Shown: in pieces, positions 6,934-14,393 of the stretch | How positions within the stretch are numbered: position 1 is the first letter of the stretch | Layout of the letters: each line of letters begins with the position of its first letter | Position numbers and translations under genes: made by a program | The notes under the pieces: generated by a model | What the model was told of the DNA's origin: nothing | Database searches by the model: none | The model's input: the letters and a program-made list of their open reading frames with translations, nothing else | Origin: Chrysochromulina tobinii | Taxonomy: Eukaryota > Haptophyta > Prymnesiales > Chrysochromulinaceae | Assembly: GCA_001275005.1 (NCBI GenBank) | Contig: JWZX01002811.1 | Location: 1 to 14,998, forward strand | Length of the DNA: 14,998 nucleotides | Reading direction: 5' to 3'

Positions 6934-8797
6934 CGGACGTGTCTCGTGCCATGACCTGCTCAACCATGGCCCAGTACACCTTGCGTGCGCGCGCCATCTC
7001 ATCGCCACGCGGCCTAAAGAAGGCGTTCTGCACGAGCGTACGCACGAGATAGCCGCCAAGCTGCACCTTGAGAGCGCTCCCCCACTGCGGGCCGAGAGCG
7101 GGCCCATTTCCCTCTCCCCCCGGCCCATTCCGTAACGACCGGATAGCCTTTGCGACTTGCCTCTCGTTGAAGCTCGCCGCCGTAACCACTTGCTTTCGCT
7201 TGTAGCCAATGAGTCGTGCACGCTGCTCGTGCGCATCCTCACCAGCATCCTCACCAGCGACGCCGCCATCCCTCGGCCCGTCTTCGCCTTCCAGGCTCAG
7301 CTCGCCCGCCACCTCGACTTCGCGCCGATCCCGGGGCGCATCTCCCTCGGTCTCGCGCCGATCCCGGGGCGCATCTCCCTCGATCTCGCGCCGATCCCGG
7401 GGCGCATCTCCCTCGATCTCGCGCCGATCCCGGGACGCATCTCCCTCGATCTCGCGCCGATCCCGGGGCGCATCTCCCTCGATCTCGCGCAGCTGCTCGC
7501 TCCGATACCGAACGAGGTCCTCGCGTTGGTAGTGCGACTGCACCATCGTCGCGAGCTCGATGGCGAGTCTCGTCAGCTGGACGCCCTCGACCTCGCTCGG
7601 TTGGAGCAGCTCGGACGTCACGTGGTTGAGCGAGATCGCGGCGAGATGCTCCGCGAGCTTTTCGAGTCGCTCGCTGAGATTCTTCTCATAGGTGCTTCGA
7701 AGCTGGGTCTCAGCGGCCCAACGGCAGTAGATATCGTCGCCCAATACTGAGCGCAAGTCCGGCTCCGCTGGCGTTGCTCCTCCTTCTGCTGTTGCTGCTG
7801 CCTCTGATCCTGCTGAGGCATCTGCTTCTGCTGCTCCTGCAGCAGCGGCTTCGGCGGGCGCAACGACCGCCTGGCGACGCCTCTTGCCCACCTTGCCATT
7901 CCGTGCGCTCTTGATCTGCCGAGCGAGGGTCGCGCGCTCCGTCTGTGCTGCCGGCGTGCCGTGCGCCCCCACCAGCTCGATCGCGCGGCGCACGTCTTGA
8001 GGCTTCGCCTCCCGAGGCAGCGCAAGCACGCGCTCCTCTGCTGCCAGCAGCGCCTCGAGCACGTGTGGAACGCCCGCTTCTCTCGGTTTGGCGATCAGAC
8101 GACGCACTGCGTCGAGCGCGACGTCACGCGGTCCGGAGGTGGAGTCGTTGAGGAGCGCTCCGAACGTCGCCGTGGGCACCTTCGAGCGCTTGCGCAGCTC
8201 GGACGGCGACTCGCCCGATGCCCACGCGAGCATATCTGCATGCAACTGGGCCGCGACCTTGGTGAACCATCCGGCGCTTACCATCTCGCGCTGCGACGAG
8301 CGCCGGTCGAGCAGCTCGGAGGAGGTGAGCTTGGTGCGCGTCTGCACCTGCGCGTACCGGCTCCGATACTCGGCCACCGCGATGTCGATCGAGTGCAGCT
8401 CGAGCACCTCCTGCCGCCACTGCCGCTGCTCGCACTCGCTCAAGCCAACGGGGGGGTCCACATCGAGCATCTCGCGCCACGAGGTTCGTGTGGTGGCGTT
8501 CCACGGCGACAGCGAGGGTGCTTCGGAGCAGCGCGGGTAGTACAGCACCACTGGGTTGCCGAGCACGTCCAACGCTCCGCGCTCATCCGGCGCGGCTCTC
8601 GTGTGGGTGGAGGAGGTTTGGACGGAGGCGGAGGCGGTGCTTTGCAGCTCAATGTAGGCATCCATCGTCGCTTCGTCGAGCAAGTCGGACGTCGAACCGA
8701 AGGTCTCCACATCGGAGAGCGTCGAACGCAGCCGCACTCCAAAAGAATGTCGCGCAGGCAGCCTTCGCATGCGGGCGCAAGCTCTCGGCAGCATCAT
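4355..8797 (-). CDS. POLRMT: Single-subunit (T7-phage-type) mitochondrial RNA polymerase
   Basis: This is a DNA-dependent RNA polymerase that transcribes organellar DNA, most likely mitochondrial. From the ATG at 8797 it has 1480 residues. The N-terminus (MMLPRACARMRRLPARHSFG, first acidic residue at 29) is Arg/Ala/Leu-rich and fits a mitochondrial presequence; a plastid version is possible. The catalytic C-terminal half is complete. It has the DFRGRVYAVGPHLQYLGDDL block (from residue 998), motif A DGSCNGLQHYAALGRD with catalytic Asp at 1126 (T7 D537), motif B RKVVKQTVMTSVYG with Lys 1236 and Tyr 1244 (T7 K631 and Y639, same spacing of 8), and motif C VHDSFWTHA with Asp 1410 (T7 D812). It ends in the typical YFFS. 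It is longer than yeast or human homologues because of insertions: an 11-residue REIEGDAPRDR tandem repeat (438-492), a Gly11 run (about 622-633), acidic/Ala-rich stretches, and about 16 extra residues between motifs A and B (1178-1193). I chose 8797 because the frame upstream of it has only a TTG. No introns are needed. Confidence 0.95.
6899..6931 (-). repeat. CCG trinucleotide run encoding Gly11 in the polymerase
   Basis: About eleven ccg units on the plus strand encode consecutive glycines followed by DDDW on the minus strand. This is an unstable microsatellite in the N-terminal extension, outside the catalytic core. Confidence 0.95.
7321..7485 (-). repeat. 33-bp coding tandem repeat in the polymerase (REIEGDAPRDR units)
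   Basis: Five 33-bp units begin at 7321, 7354, 7387, 7420 and 7453. Read on the minus strand they give a highly charged 11-residue unit with Ala/Ser, Ile/Thr and Ile/Val variants. Units are nearly identical in DNA, so the expansion is recent. Confidence 0.95.
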
Positions 8798-9264
8798 TTG
8801 AAGCCTGATGCCAACTACCTTGCGCCGGATGCATGCACAGAGCCAGCTCCGTCGCCACCTTGGCAGGCCACGAGGTAGGACCCGCGCACAAGGCAATTTC
8901 CTTTCCGGTACAACTTTCGGAACCCATTATCCGGAAGGTCGCGAAAATTCGGGGGACATCCAACACTCCAAGGCAAGGCTTGGGCGCTCTGCAGAGTTCA
9001 GGCACCTTGTCCGTGACCCCAATTTGTTCATTTGGCAGTCATTTCATTGGTGCATTCATTGGGTGGACTCGCAGCAACCTACGCTCTAACTACGACTGCA
9101 CAGCTCCTGCAGCTAGACCACCGATCCAGTTGTTGGGTCCCCTAGAACGGGTACATGTATTAACACTTGGCCGCGTTTTCATTTCATGCCTCTCATCGTC
9201 CAATTCTACAAGAAGCTCTGCTCGAGCATCCTCGCGCTGCGGCCCAGTCCAGCCACCTGCACCA
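8798..9264. promoter_or_regulatory. Divergent intergenic region, likely bidirectional promoter
   Basis: This 467-bp spacer separates the polymerase (minus) from the second EF-hand gene (plus), so both 5' ends and promoters must be here. It has lower GC than the genes. CCAAT-type elements are visible: ccaat at 9019-9023, and the inverted form attgg at 9046-9050 and 9058-9062, the latter two in a duplicated ttcattgg. No clear TATA box is seen. The plus frame happens to be open here from an ATG at 8833, but its translation has no protein-like features and the ATG is only 36 bp from the polymerase start. Confidence 0.55.
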
Positions 9265-11745
9265 ATGCAGGCATCCCAATCCCCGCGCGGGGACAAGTTG
9301 GCGAGCGGCGTTAAGAAGCTCAAGGCGGCGAGCAAGCTGACATTGCCGCTGCCACCGTCTGCTGCCCCCACACGCGGCGAGGGTCCTCCGCCGGCGCCGT
9401 CGGGCAGCATATCAAATCGCAAGGCTGGGGCTTCCTCGCTGCGACTATCCGTGAGCACGGTCGCTGCCGTAGCCTCGGCTGGCCAACTCAGCCAGCGCAA
9501 GAATGGCAAGGCCTCGCCCAGAAGTGCAAAGCCCTCGGGGTCCGCCAAGAAGGCCGACGGCAGCGTGTCGCATCGGGACGGCGGCAGCGGCGGCCAATTG
9601 AGCACTCGCGGGCAAGTGAGCAGTCGTAAGGCGAAGAGCGCTAAGGCCAAAGGCAGCGCCACCAAGAAGCCCTCTGGCGCCGCGTCGTCGCCAGCCGCCA
9701 CGTCCTCGGTCCAGGGATCGCTCCTCGATCGCTTCAACGTTGTCGTTGAAGGTGAGTCAGCGTCAGAGACGGACAGGTCGGGTTCTCCTTTGCACGAGCT
9801 GCTCTCGGAGCGCTCGCGCGTTGGGCCCATACTGTCGGACCGCTCCTACTCGAACTCGATGGCCTCCGTCATTGAGGTGGACTTTCCGCTCGGCACAATG
9901 CCCATTGAGGAGGACGAAGAGAACAACGAGGAGGCTGAGGGCGATGAGGACAGTGGATGGGCGCCAAGCGCGGCGTCCAGCCATAGGATGCTCGATGACT
10001 GGCCTTTAGTCGAGCTGCACGTCGAGCCCGGCGAGACGAGCCCTGCCATTCGGGAGCTCGCCGCCTCCGCCAGCGCTGTGCCTTCGTTCATGCATGCCCA
10101 ATTTCAGGCGGCCATCGCCGCGAATGATAGCGACCTGATCGAAGAGCTGCTCGATTGCCTCAAGACGTTGAGAGAGGACGAGCTGATGAAGCTGGCGCCA
10201 CCACCGTCTATGGACGCCGATGCAAAAGATGCGATCGACGCGCCCACGCCGGCGCCCCCGGTGGACTCAATCGACGCGCTGGAGAGGCGGCTTCGAAACC
10301 GTAGCCCCTTTGTGGCACTCCGGCCACTTCCGCCTTCGATCTACGAAGAGGAGGCAGCTGCGGAGCGAGCCGAGCTCGAGACGGCGCGCGAGATGGCGAC
10401 AGCGGCGCTCCTCTCCGAGATCGGGTTCGCTATGGAGGCATCGATCGCCGAAGAGGGCGAGCAGCTGCGCGACGCCGCCGATGAGCTGATGGCGGACGTC
10501 ATGGCAAGCCTCGCAGTGCCCACCTCTCTGAACCTCATGCCTGCAGCAAAGCTCGAAGAGGCAGCAGAGGCCGAGGTGGCAGCAGAGGCCGAGGTGGCAG
10601 CAGAGGCCGAGGTGGCAGCAGAGGCCGAGGTGGCAGCACAGGCCGAGGTGGCAGCACAGGCCGAGGTGGCAGTACAGGCCGAGGTGGCAGCAGAGGCCGA
10701 GGTGGCAGCAGAGGCCGAGGTGGCAGCAGAGGCCGAGGTGGCAGCAGAGGCCGAGGTGGCAGCAGAGGCCGAGGTGGCAGTACAGGCCGAGGCGGCAGCA
10801 GCGAAGGACGAGACAGCCGCCCTAAAGGCAAGAGTAGATGCGCTGTTCGAGTCGATGGACACGGATGGAAGTGGCCTGATCTCGCGCAGGGAGCTCGCAG
10901 CCAAGCTGCGCGCCGATGGTGAGTTGGAAGCCCTTCTTGGCGTGGCCGACGCCAAGACCATCCCGCAGGTGGTTCGGGTCACGCGCATGCTTGAGCAGAC
11001 GGGCGAGATAGACCGAGATCGTGATTCGTACCTCACGCGCGAGGAGCTCGAGGCTGGATTGCTCGCGGACCGGGCTGTCGCTGCGAAGATGGCCGCTGAG
11101 CGGTCCGCGGCTGCTCGGATAGTTGCATTGGAGGCAGCGGCTGCAGCTGAGGCCGAGGCGGCGGCGGCGGCGGCATCTGAGGCCGAGGCGGCGGCGGCGG
11201 CGGCAGCTGAGGCCGAGGCTGCGGCGGCGGCGGCTGACCTCGCCGCCGTTGACGCTGACCTCGCTGCCGCTGACGCTGAGCTTGCCGCCGCTGACGCTGA
11301 GCTTGCCGCCGCTGACGCCGAGCTCGCCGCCGCTGATGCGGAGTTTGCGGCTGATCTCGCACCCGCAGCTGGCGACGAGCCCGAGCCCAGCCCCCTGGAT
11401 CTCCCTGGATCTCCCTTGGATCTCGCATCCCCACACGTTGGAAGGACACACACGTGGCAGTCACACCCGGTGTTCGCGCCCGTCGGAGGCTATTCGAATG
11501 GTAGGACGCCCCCACGGCCGAATACGATGTCGTTGCCGCCGCCGAGCATAGCCGTCATCCTCGCTTCGGAAGCGAGGTCGCTGGCCGAAAGCGCTCACGA
11601 GATAGCGCTCGATGCGGGCGCGGATTCCGCCAGTCGCTGGCATCGTGTCAACGGTTGCGCCTCGCTCGGCACGCATCGTGACGACAGTGAGGTGATGATG
11701 CCTGAACCTACTCGACCCGATGGCGTTCCGGAGCTTCACCTCTAA
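9265..11745 (+). CDS. EF-hand protein with AEAEVA repeat array and Ala/Asp/Glu-rich tail
   Basis: From the ATG at 9265 (context accaATGc) the protein has 826 residues. In order: a Ser/Lys/Arg-rich basic head (SPRGDKLASGVKKLKAASKL and many SxRK motifs); an acidic stretch EEDEENNEEAEGDEDSG (about 9907-9955); a mixed helical region with IEELLDCLKTLREDELMKLA; thirteen AEAEVA-type units (10567-10800); then two EF-hands, loops DTDGSGLISRRE (from about 10858) and DRDRDSYLTREE (about 11014-11049), both with intact ligand positions. After that come Ala/Glu/Asp repeats (11146-11337) and a Pro/Ser tail ending PTRPDGVPELHL. I see no membrane segment or catalytic domain, so it is probably a calcium-responsive scaffold or cytoskeletal or flagellar-type component; that is inference only. 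It shares the minisatellite and EF-hand architecture with the gene at 1-2421 and may be a distant paralogue. An in-frame ATG exists at 8833, but I prefer 9265 because everything upstream looks like promoter sequence. The stop codon lies inside a 68-bp repeat. Confidence 0.82.
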   Translation: MQASQSPRGDKLASGVKKLKAASKLTLPLPPSAAPTRGEGPPPAPSGSISNRKAGASSLRLSVSTVAAVASAGQLSQRKNGKASPRSAKPSGSAKKADGSVSHRDGGSGGQLSTRGQVSSRKAKSAKAKGSATKKPSGAASSPAATSSVQGSLLDRFNVVVEGESASETDRSGSPLHELLSERSRVGPILSDRSYSNSMASVIEVDFPLGTMPIEEDEENNEEAEGDEDSGWAPSAASSHRMLDDWPLVELHVEPGETSPAIRELAASASAVPSFMHAQFQAAIAANDSDLIEELLDCLKTLREDELMKLAPPPSMDADAKDAIDAPTPAPPVDSIDALERRLRNRSPFVALRPLPPSIYEEEAAAERAELETAREMATAALLSEIGFAMEASIAEEGEQLRDAADELMADVMASLAVPTSLNLMPAAKLEEAAEAEVAAEAEVAAEAEVAAEAEVAAQAEVAAQAEVAVQAEVAAEAEVAAEAEVAAEAEVAAEAEVAAEAEVAVQAEAAAAKDETAALKARVDALFESMDTDGSGLISRRELAAKLRADGELEALLGVADAKTIPQVVRVTRMLEQTGEIDRDRDSYLTREELEAGLLADRAVAAKMAAERSAAARIVALEAAAAAEAEAAAAAASEAEAAAAAAAEAEAAAAAADLAAVDADLAAADAELAAADAELAAADAELAAADAEFAADLAPAAGDEPEPSPLDLPGSPLDLASPHVGRTHTWQSHPVFAPVGGYSNGRTPPRPNTMSLPPPSIAVILASEARSLAESAHEIALDAGADSASRWHRVNGCASLGTHRDDSEVMMPEPTRPDGVPELHL
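10567..10800 (+). repeat. 18-bp coding minisatellite, copy C (13 AEAEVA-type units)
   Basis: Exactly thirteen 18-bp units occupy 234 bp, giving EAEVAA with QAEVAA and QAEVAV variants. The gtacag variant unit appears here twice and once in the array at 722-883, so the arrays share internal sequence variants. Confidence 0.97.
11146..11337 (+). repeat. 30-bp and 21-bp coding repeats (Ala/Glu- and Ala/Asp-rich)
   Basis: Three 30-bp units (gct-gag-gcc-gag plus Ala codons) from 11146 are followed by five 21-bp units from 11233 encoding ADLAAVD/AELAAAD. They follow the second EF-hand and probably extend a helical rod. Confidence 0.92.
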
Positions 11746-11954
11746 GTGGTTTGGTCACTAAGTGGGTTTCGTCACTAAGTGTACCCGATGGCGTTCCGGA
11801 GCTTCACCTCTAAGTGGTTTCGTCACTAAGTGGATTTCGTCACTAAGTGGACCCGATGGCGTTCCGGAGCTTCACCTCTAAGTGGTTTCGTCACTAAGTG
11901 GGTTTCGTCACTAAGTGGACCCGATGGCGTTCCGGAGCTTCACCTCTAAGTGGT
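11715..11954 (+). repeat. 68-bp tandem repeat spanning the stop codon of the EF-hand gene
   Basis: Copies begin at 11715, 11783, 11851 and 11919, exactly 68 bp apart; the fourth is cut after about 36 bp. Each unit holds cgatggcgttccggagcttc, then two or three ctaagtgg blocks about 16-17 bp apart. The first copy encodes the last residues of the EF-hand protein and its TAA (11743-11745). The period is not a multiple of three, so the repeats past the stop are non-coding 3' UTR or spacer. Confidence 0.97.
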
Positions 11955-12471
11955 CATTCTCCGGGTCAGTCACACTCCGCGCGTCAGTCCGAGTCATTCG
12001 GCTCCGGCCTCCGCACGTCAGTCTCAGACGACAGAGTCACTCCGCGTCCAGTCACGGGCTGGACTACCATAGTTGCCTGTACAGTGCGGCTGGGCCGCAA
12101 GCTGCGTCTAGTAGCGGCTGTCGGCACGGTCGCGGAAAAACGTGCCGTCCTCGTAAATCGAGCGCGAGCGTCACAGAATGACCGCAGTGGATGATTTAAT
12201 CATGATGATAAACGAAAGAGCGGAAGCGCTCAGGCCTCAGCGTGAGTCTGCGGTTTTGGGGGCGATCCGTCTACATGTCCGTCTAATAGTTCGATTCAGC
12301 CGTAGTCGGAAGTCGCGGACACAGCTACCGGTACTCGTACATGCTATCGAGAATCGAGTATCACGTGCGGGCAGCGGTGCGCGTACGGTATCGTACGAGA
12401 ATCGCCGCGCGGTCCGCGCACAAACGCAGGCGTCCGACGTCAGTCCGGCCGGGCCGGTCGGTAGAGTCGAT
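11746..12471. other. Convergent intergenic region
   Basis: After the 68-bp array, about 515 bp remain up to the end of the cold-shock gene. They contain scattered cagtc and cactccgcg motifs (11960-12060) and an imperfect palindrome cgtacggtatcgtacg near 12380, but no convincing gene, tRNA or mobile element. Both flanking genes end here. Confidence 0.55.
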
Positions 12472-13170
12472 TCAAGCTAAAGCGTCGATTTGCTCAGCAG
12501 CCGCCGCGCTGCCGCCGCCAGCAGGCTTGCTCGCCGGCTTTACTGCTGCGGGTTTCGCGGCCGCCGGCTTGAGTGTGCGAGGCTTGAAGGCAAGCGCGGG
12601 CTTGTACGGCGACTTGCTCGGCGGTGCGGCCTTCTTCTCGTCGATCCTGCGGGACGGGCCGCCCGCGCCTCGCCGGCCGTCGTCGTCGAAGTCGTCGTCA
12701 TTGTCGCGAGCTTTGTGCGGCTGTCCCTGCACCTGCAGCCCGCCTGGGCCGGTGACTTTGATGCCGTGCAATCGGCCATCCTCCATGCGACTCACCTCAA
12801 ACATGACGGGCTCGCCTTCCAACAAGCTGCGGAAGCCCTCCTTTTTCAAATCTCGCTGGTGCACGTACACGTCAGGCCCGCCGTCGTCACGCGTGACAAA
12901 GCCAAAGCCTTTTGCGGTGTTCCACTTCGCGCACTTGCCTGTGAGTTTGAGTTTCGCCGCCGGAACATCACGCTGAAATTTTGCCACCCACTCTGGCACT
13001 GGACCGTCCTCGGCGGGCTCTACGGACGTCAGCGGCATTGGCTGGAGCTGCGCGCCAAAGTGCTCGTTCTCGCGCTTGCGTTCGAGCCTGCTCAAATCGT
13101 ACGCATCCTCTGTGGCAAACTCCTCGTCGTCGACGACGCCGTCCTCCATCGACTTCACGGTTTCATTCAT
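12472..13170 (-). CDS. Cold-shock-domain nucleic-acid-binding protein
   Basis: The protein has 232 residues starting at the ATG at 13170. The first 60 residues are acidic and polar, followed by PEWVAKFQRDVPAAKLKLTG and a cold-shock domain at about 76-144. It has the RNP1 motif KGFGFV (87-92) and RNP2 as VYVH (101-104); the family norm VFVH has Phe. Such domains bind single-stranded RNA or DNA and act in mRNA stability, translation or RNA chaperoning. The tail has a DNDDDFDDDGRR acidic patch, an RRGAGG segment, and Lys-Pro-Ala repeats (KPAAAKPAAVKPASKPAGGG), which probably add non-specific nucleic-acid contacts. No zinc knuckle is seen, unlike the Lin28 or plant GRP types. The domain sits in the middle with extensions on both sides, and no intron is needed. 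The 5' flank at 13215-13230 carries a gactt microsatellite. Whether it acts in cytosol, nucleus or an organelle is unclear; no targeting peptide is obvious. Confidence 0.92.
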   Translation of the reverse strand: MNETVKSMEDGVVDDEEFATEDAYDLSRLERKRENEHFGAQLQPMPLTSVEPAEDGPVPEWVAKFQRDVPAAKLKLTGKCAKWNTAKGFGFVTRDDGGPDVYVHQRDLKKEGFRSLLEGEPVMFEVSRMEDGRLHGIKVTGPGGLQVQGQPHKARDNDDDFDDDGRRGAGGPSRRIDEKKAAPPSKSPYKPALAFKPRTLKPAAAKPAAVKPASKPAGGGSAAAAEQIDALA

Positions 13171-13686
13171 TCACATGTGGAACTTTCAAGGAGTTCGGCC
13201 TTCACAAACTATTACAAGTCAAGTCAAGTCTGTTGTTATGAGGCGCCACGCGAAGTGATAACTAACAACTCGCGTTTTCGGGTTTCAAGTTCCTAGGTGT
13301 TAGTTGTTCAACAACAAACAACTCACAGGAATACCGACATGAGACACATGCAGGCGGAGAACTGAGAGACAGCCAAAAAAGAGAAAGAGCGGCGAAGTAT
13401 GAACTCGGGAGGGAGTGCGCCCGCCGACATGGGCGGTGAACCCCCAGATGGGCGAGCCAAGGGGTAACGAGCATCGAGTCGGAATCGAATGTGGCATTCA
13501 CGACACAACAAACCAACACGTACAAAGCAAACTCAACAACGCAGTACGTGAAGGGCAACACCTCGCACACCTCACACTCGCTTCATTCTCATGCTCGCGA
13601 CGTGCAATCACAGCACACCAACTCGTACAAAGCGATCTCAAATACGTGAAGGGCCCGTTTCACCGCCAGGACGCGGAAGGAGAACT
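13171..13686. other. Upstream flank of the cold-shock gene, non-coding with diverged repeats
   Basis: No believable gene is seen. The first part must hold the cold-shock gene's promoter and 5' UTR. It contains a caagtcaagtcaagtc microsatellite (13215-13230), short aactaac/gttagtt inverted repeats near 13262-13310, and a diverged direct duplication. In that duplication, cgtacaaagc...tacgtgaagggc at 13519-13556 resembles 13624-13654, with a 7-bp length difference between the conserved ends. Confidence 0.5.
13215..13230. repeat. Pentanucleotide AAGTC microsatellite
   Basis: Three tandem caagt units sit 45 bp upstream of the cold-shock gene start. The same pentamer builds the hairpin at 14043-14074. 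Confidence 0.9.
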
Positions 13687-13774
13687 CGAAATGGGTGCAT
13701 GCCAAAGTTGGGGGCTTTAAGAAAGCTCTTCGAAATGGCTGCATGCCAAAGTTGGGGGCTTTAAGAAAGCACTT
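13687..13774. repeat. 44-bp direct tandem duplication
   Basis: Two copies (13687-13730 and 13731-13774) differ at only two positions. The core is gcatgccaaagttgggggct followed by ttaagaaagc. The period is not a multiple of three and no supported reading frame crosses it. Confidence 0.95.
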
Positions 13775-13900
13775 CGGTCAAAATCGTATGCGTGACCCGC
13801 TCAGTGAGCTACATGCTACAGTTGGTTACCGTCCCATGTGTGCCCCGGCTGCCTCCAGTGTTTTTGAATCGTTCCTATTTTAGGATCCTAAGGAGGGTGC

Positions 13901-13920
13901 GGGCCGGCGAGCACCGGCCC
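13901..13920. repeat. GC-rich hairpin (gggccgg-cgagca-ccggccc)
   Basis: A perfect 7-bp stem with a 6-base loop lies just after a 12-bp palindrome ttaggatcctaa (13880-13891). Function is unknown; it falls inside the first candidate exon at 13813-13997. Confidence 0.75.
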
Positions 13921-14042
13921 ACCGGAGAATGGCTTGTCGTGCTCGAGGTCACCCCCGTCGAGGTCGTGCGCGCGAGCGCGGGCGCGAGCGTCGCACGGTG
14001 AGTCGGTTCGGTTCTTGACTTGTGACTCTTCATGCATGCATG

Positions 14043-14074
14043 AGTCAAGTCAAGTCAAGTGACTTGACTTGACT
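14043..14074. repeat. 32-bp AAGTC-based perfect hairpin
   Basis: A 15-base arm (agtcaagtcaagtca), a two-base spacer ag, and the exact reverse complement tgacttgacttgact. The sequence just before it (cttgacttgtgactc, then the self-complementary tcatgcatgcatga at 14029-14042) can form a competing hairpin with the left arm. The whole lies inside the candidate intron 13998-14100. Confidence 0.95.
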
Positions 14075-14274
14075 GCACGACTTTTCTCCGTACCCCACAG
14101 CTGCGCAGAGAACGGCGGGCACACCCGACAGAAAAAAAGGTCGGGGGAGCCTACCAAATTTGTGCGCGGGTGGGCCAAAAATGCTTCGCGCGTACGTATT
14201 CCCGTTCATGCCCGTTCCAAACACGACTTGGACATACCTTTGCACAAATTGATGCATGCACAACTAATCTCCGT

Positions 14275-14296
14275 CACCCTGCAACGTTGCAGGGTG
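14275..14296. repeat. 22-bp perfect palindrome with an adjacent half-site copy
   Basis: The palindrome is caccctgcaac followed by its exact reverse complement gttgcagggtg. A further direct copy of its right half (cgttgcagggtg) lies at 14304-14315. It sits about 100 bp upstream of the CUB gene start, where a dimeric regulator site or a 5' UTR hairpin is possible. Confidence 0.93.
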
Positions 14297-14393
14297 CTCC
14301 AGGCGTTGCAGGGTGGCACGCTCGTAAAAAATACTTCGCCACTCCGTGCCGACCAGCGTCAGTTCCGCGTGCCTCGGCGCGCCTTTCCTCGCC

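Noticed and set aside
7961-8878. 305-codon plus-strand frame antisense to the polymerase N-terminus, and the 197-codon frame at 7157-7750
   Set aside because: Arg/His-rich shadow translation without features; the second is just the 33-bp repeat read backwards (LAPIPGRISLD).
8833-9264. In-frame upstream extension of the second EF-hand protein from an ATG at 8833
   Set aside because: The 144 added residues look like translated promoter DNA, and the ATG is 36 bp from the divergent polymerase start. I kept 9265, but a longer protein cannot be fully excluded.
10341-11453. 370-codon minus-strand frame opposite the second EF-hand gene
   Set aside because: It consists almost wholly of SASAAT/SAAAR repeats produced by the AEAEVA and Ala-rich arrays in reverse.
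12060-12180. Possible tRNA or structured RNA in the convergent spacer
   Set aside because: I could not build an acceptor stem with a matching T-arm and found no ggttcgaatc-type box, so nothing supports an RNA gene.
13262-13570. 102-codon minus-strand frame with hydrophobic residues upstream of the cold-shock gene
   Set aside because: It starts only with GTG, has Cys/Leu composition expected from the AT-richer spacer, and overlaps the probable 5' region of the cold-shock gene.
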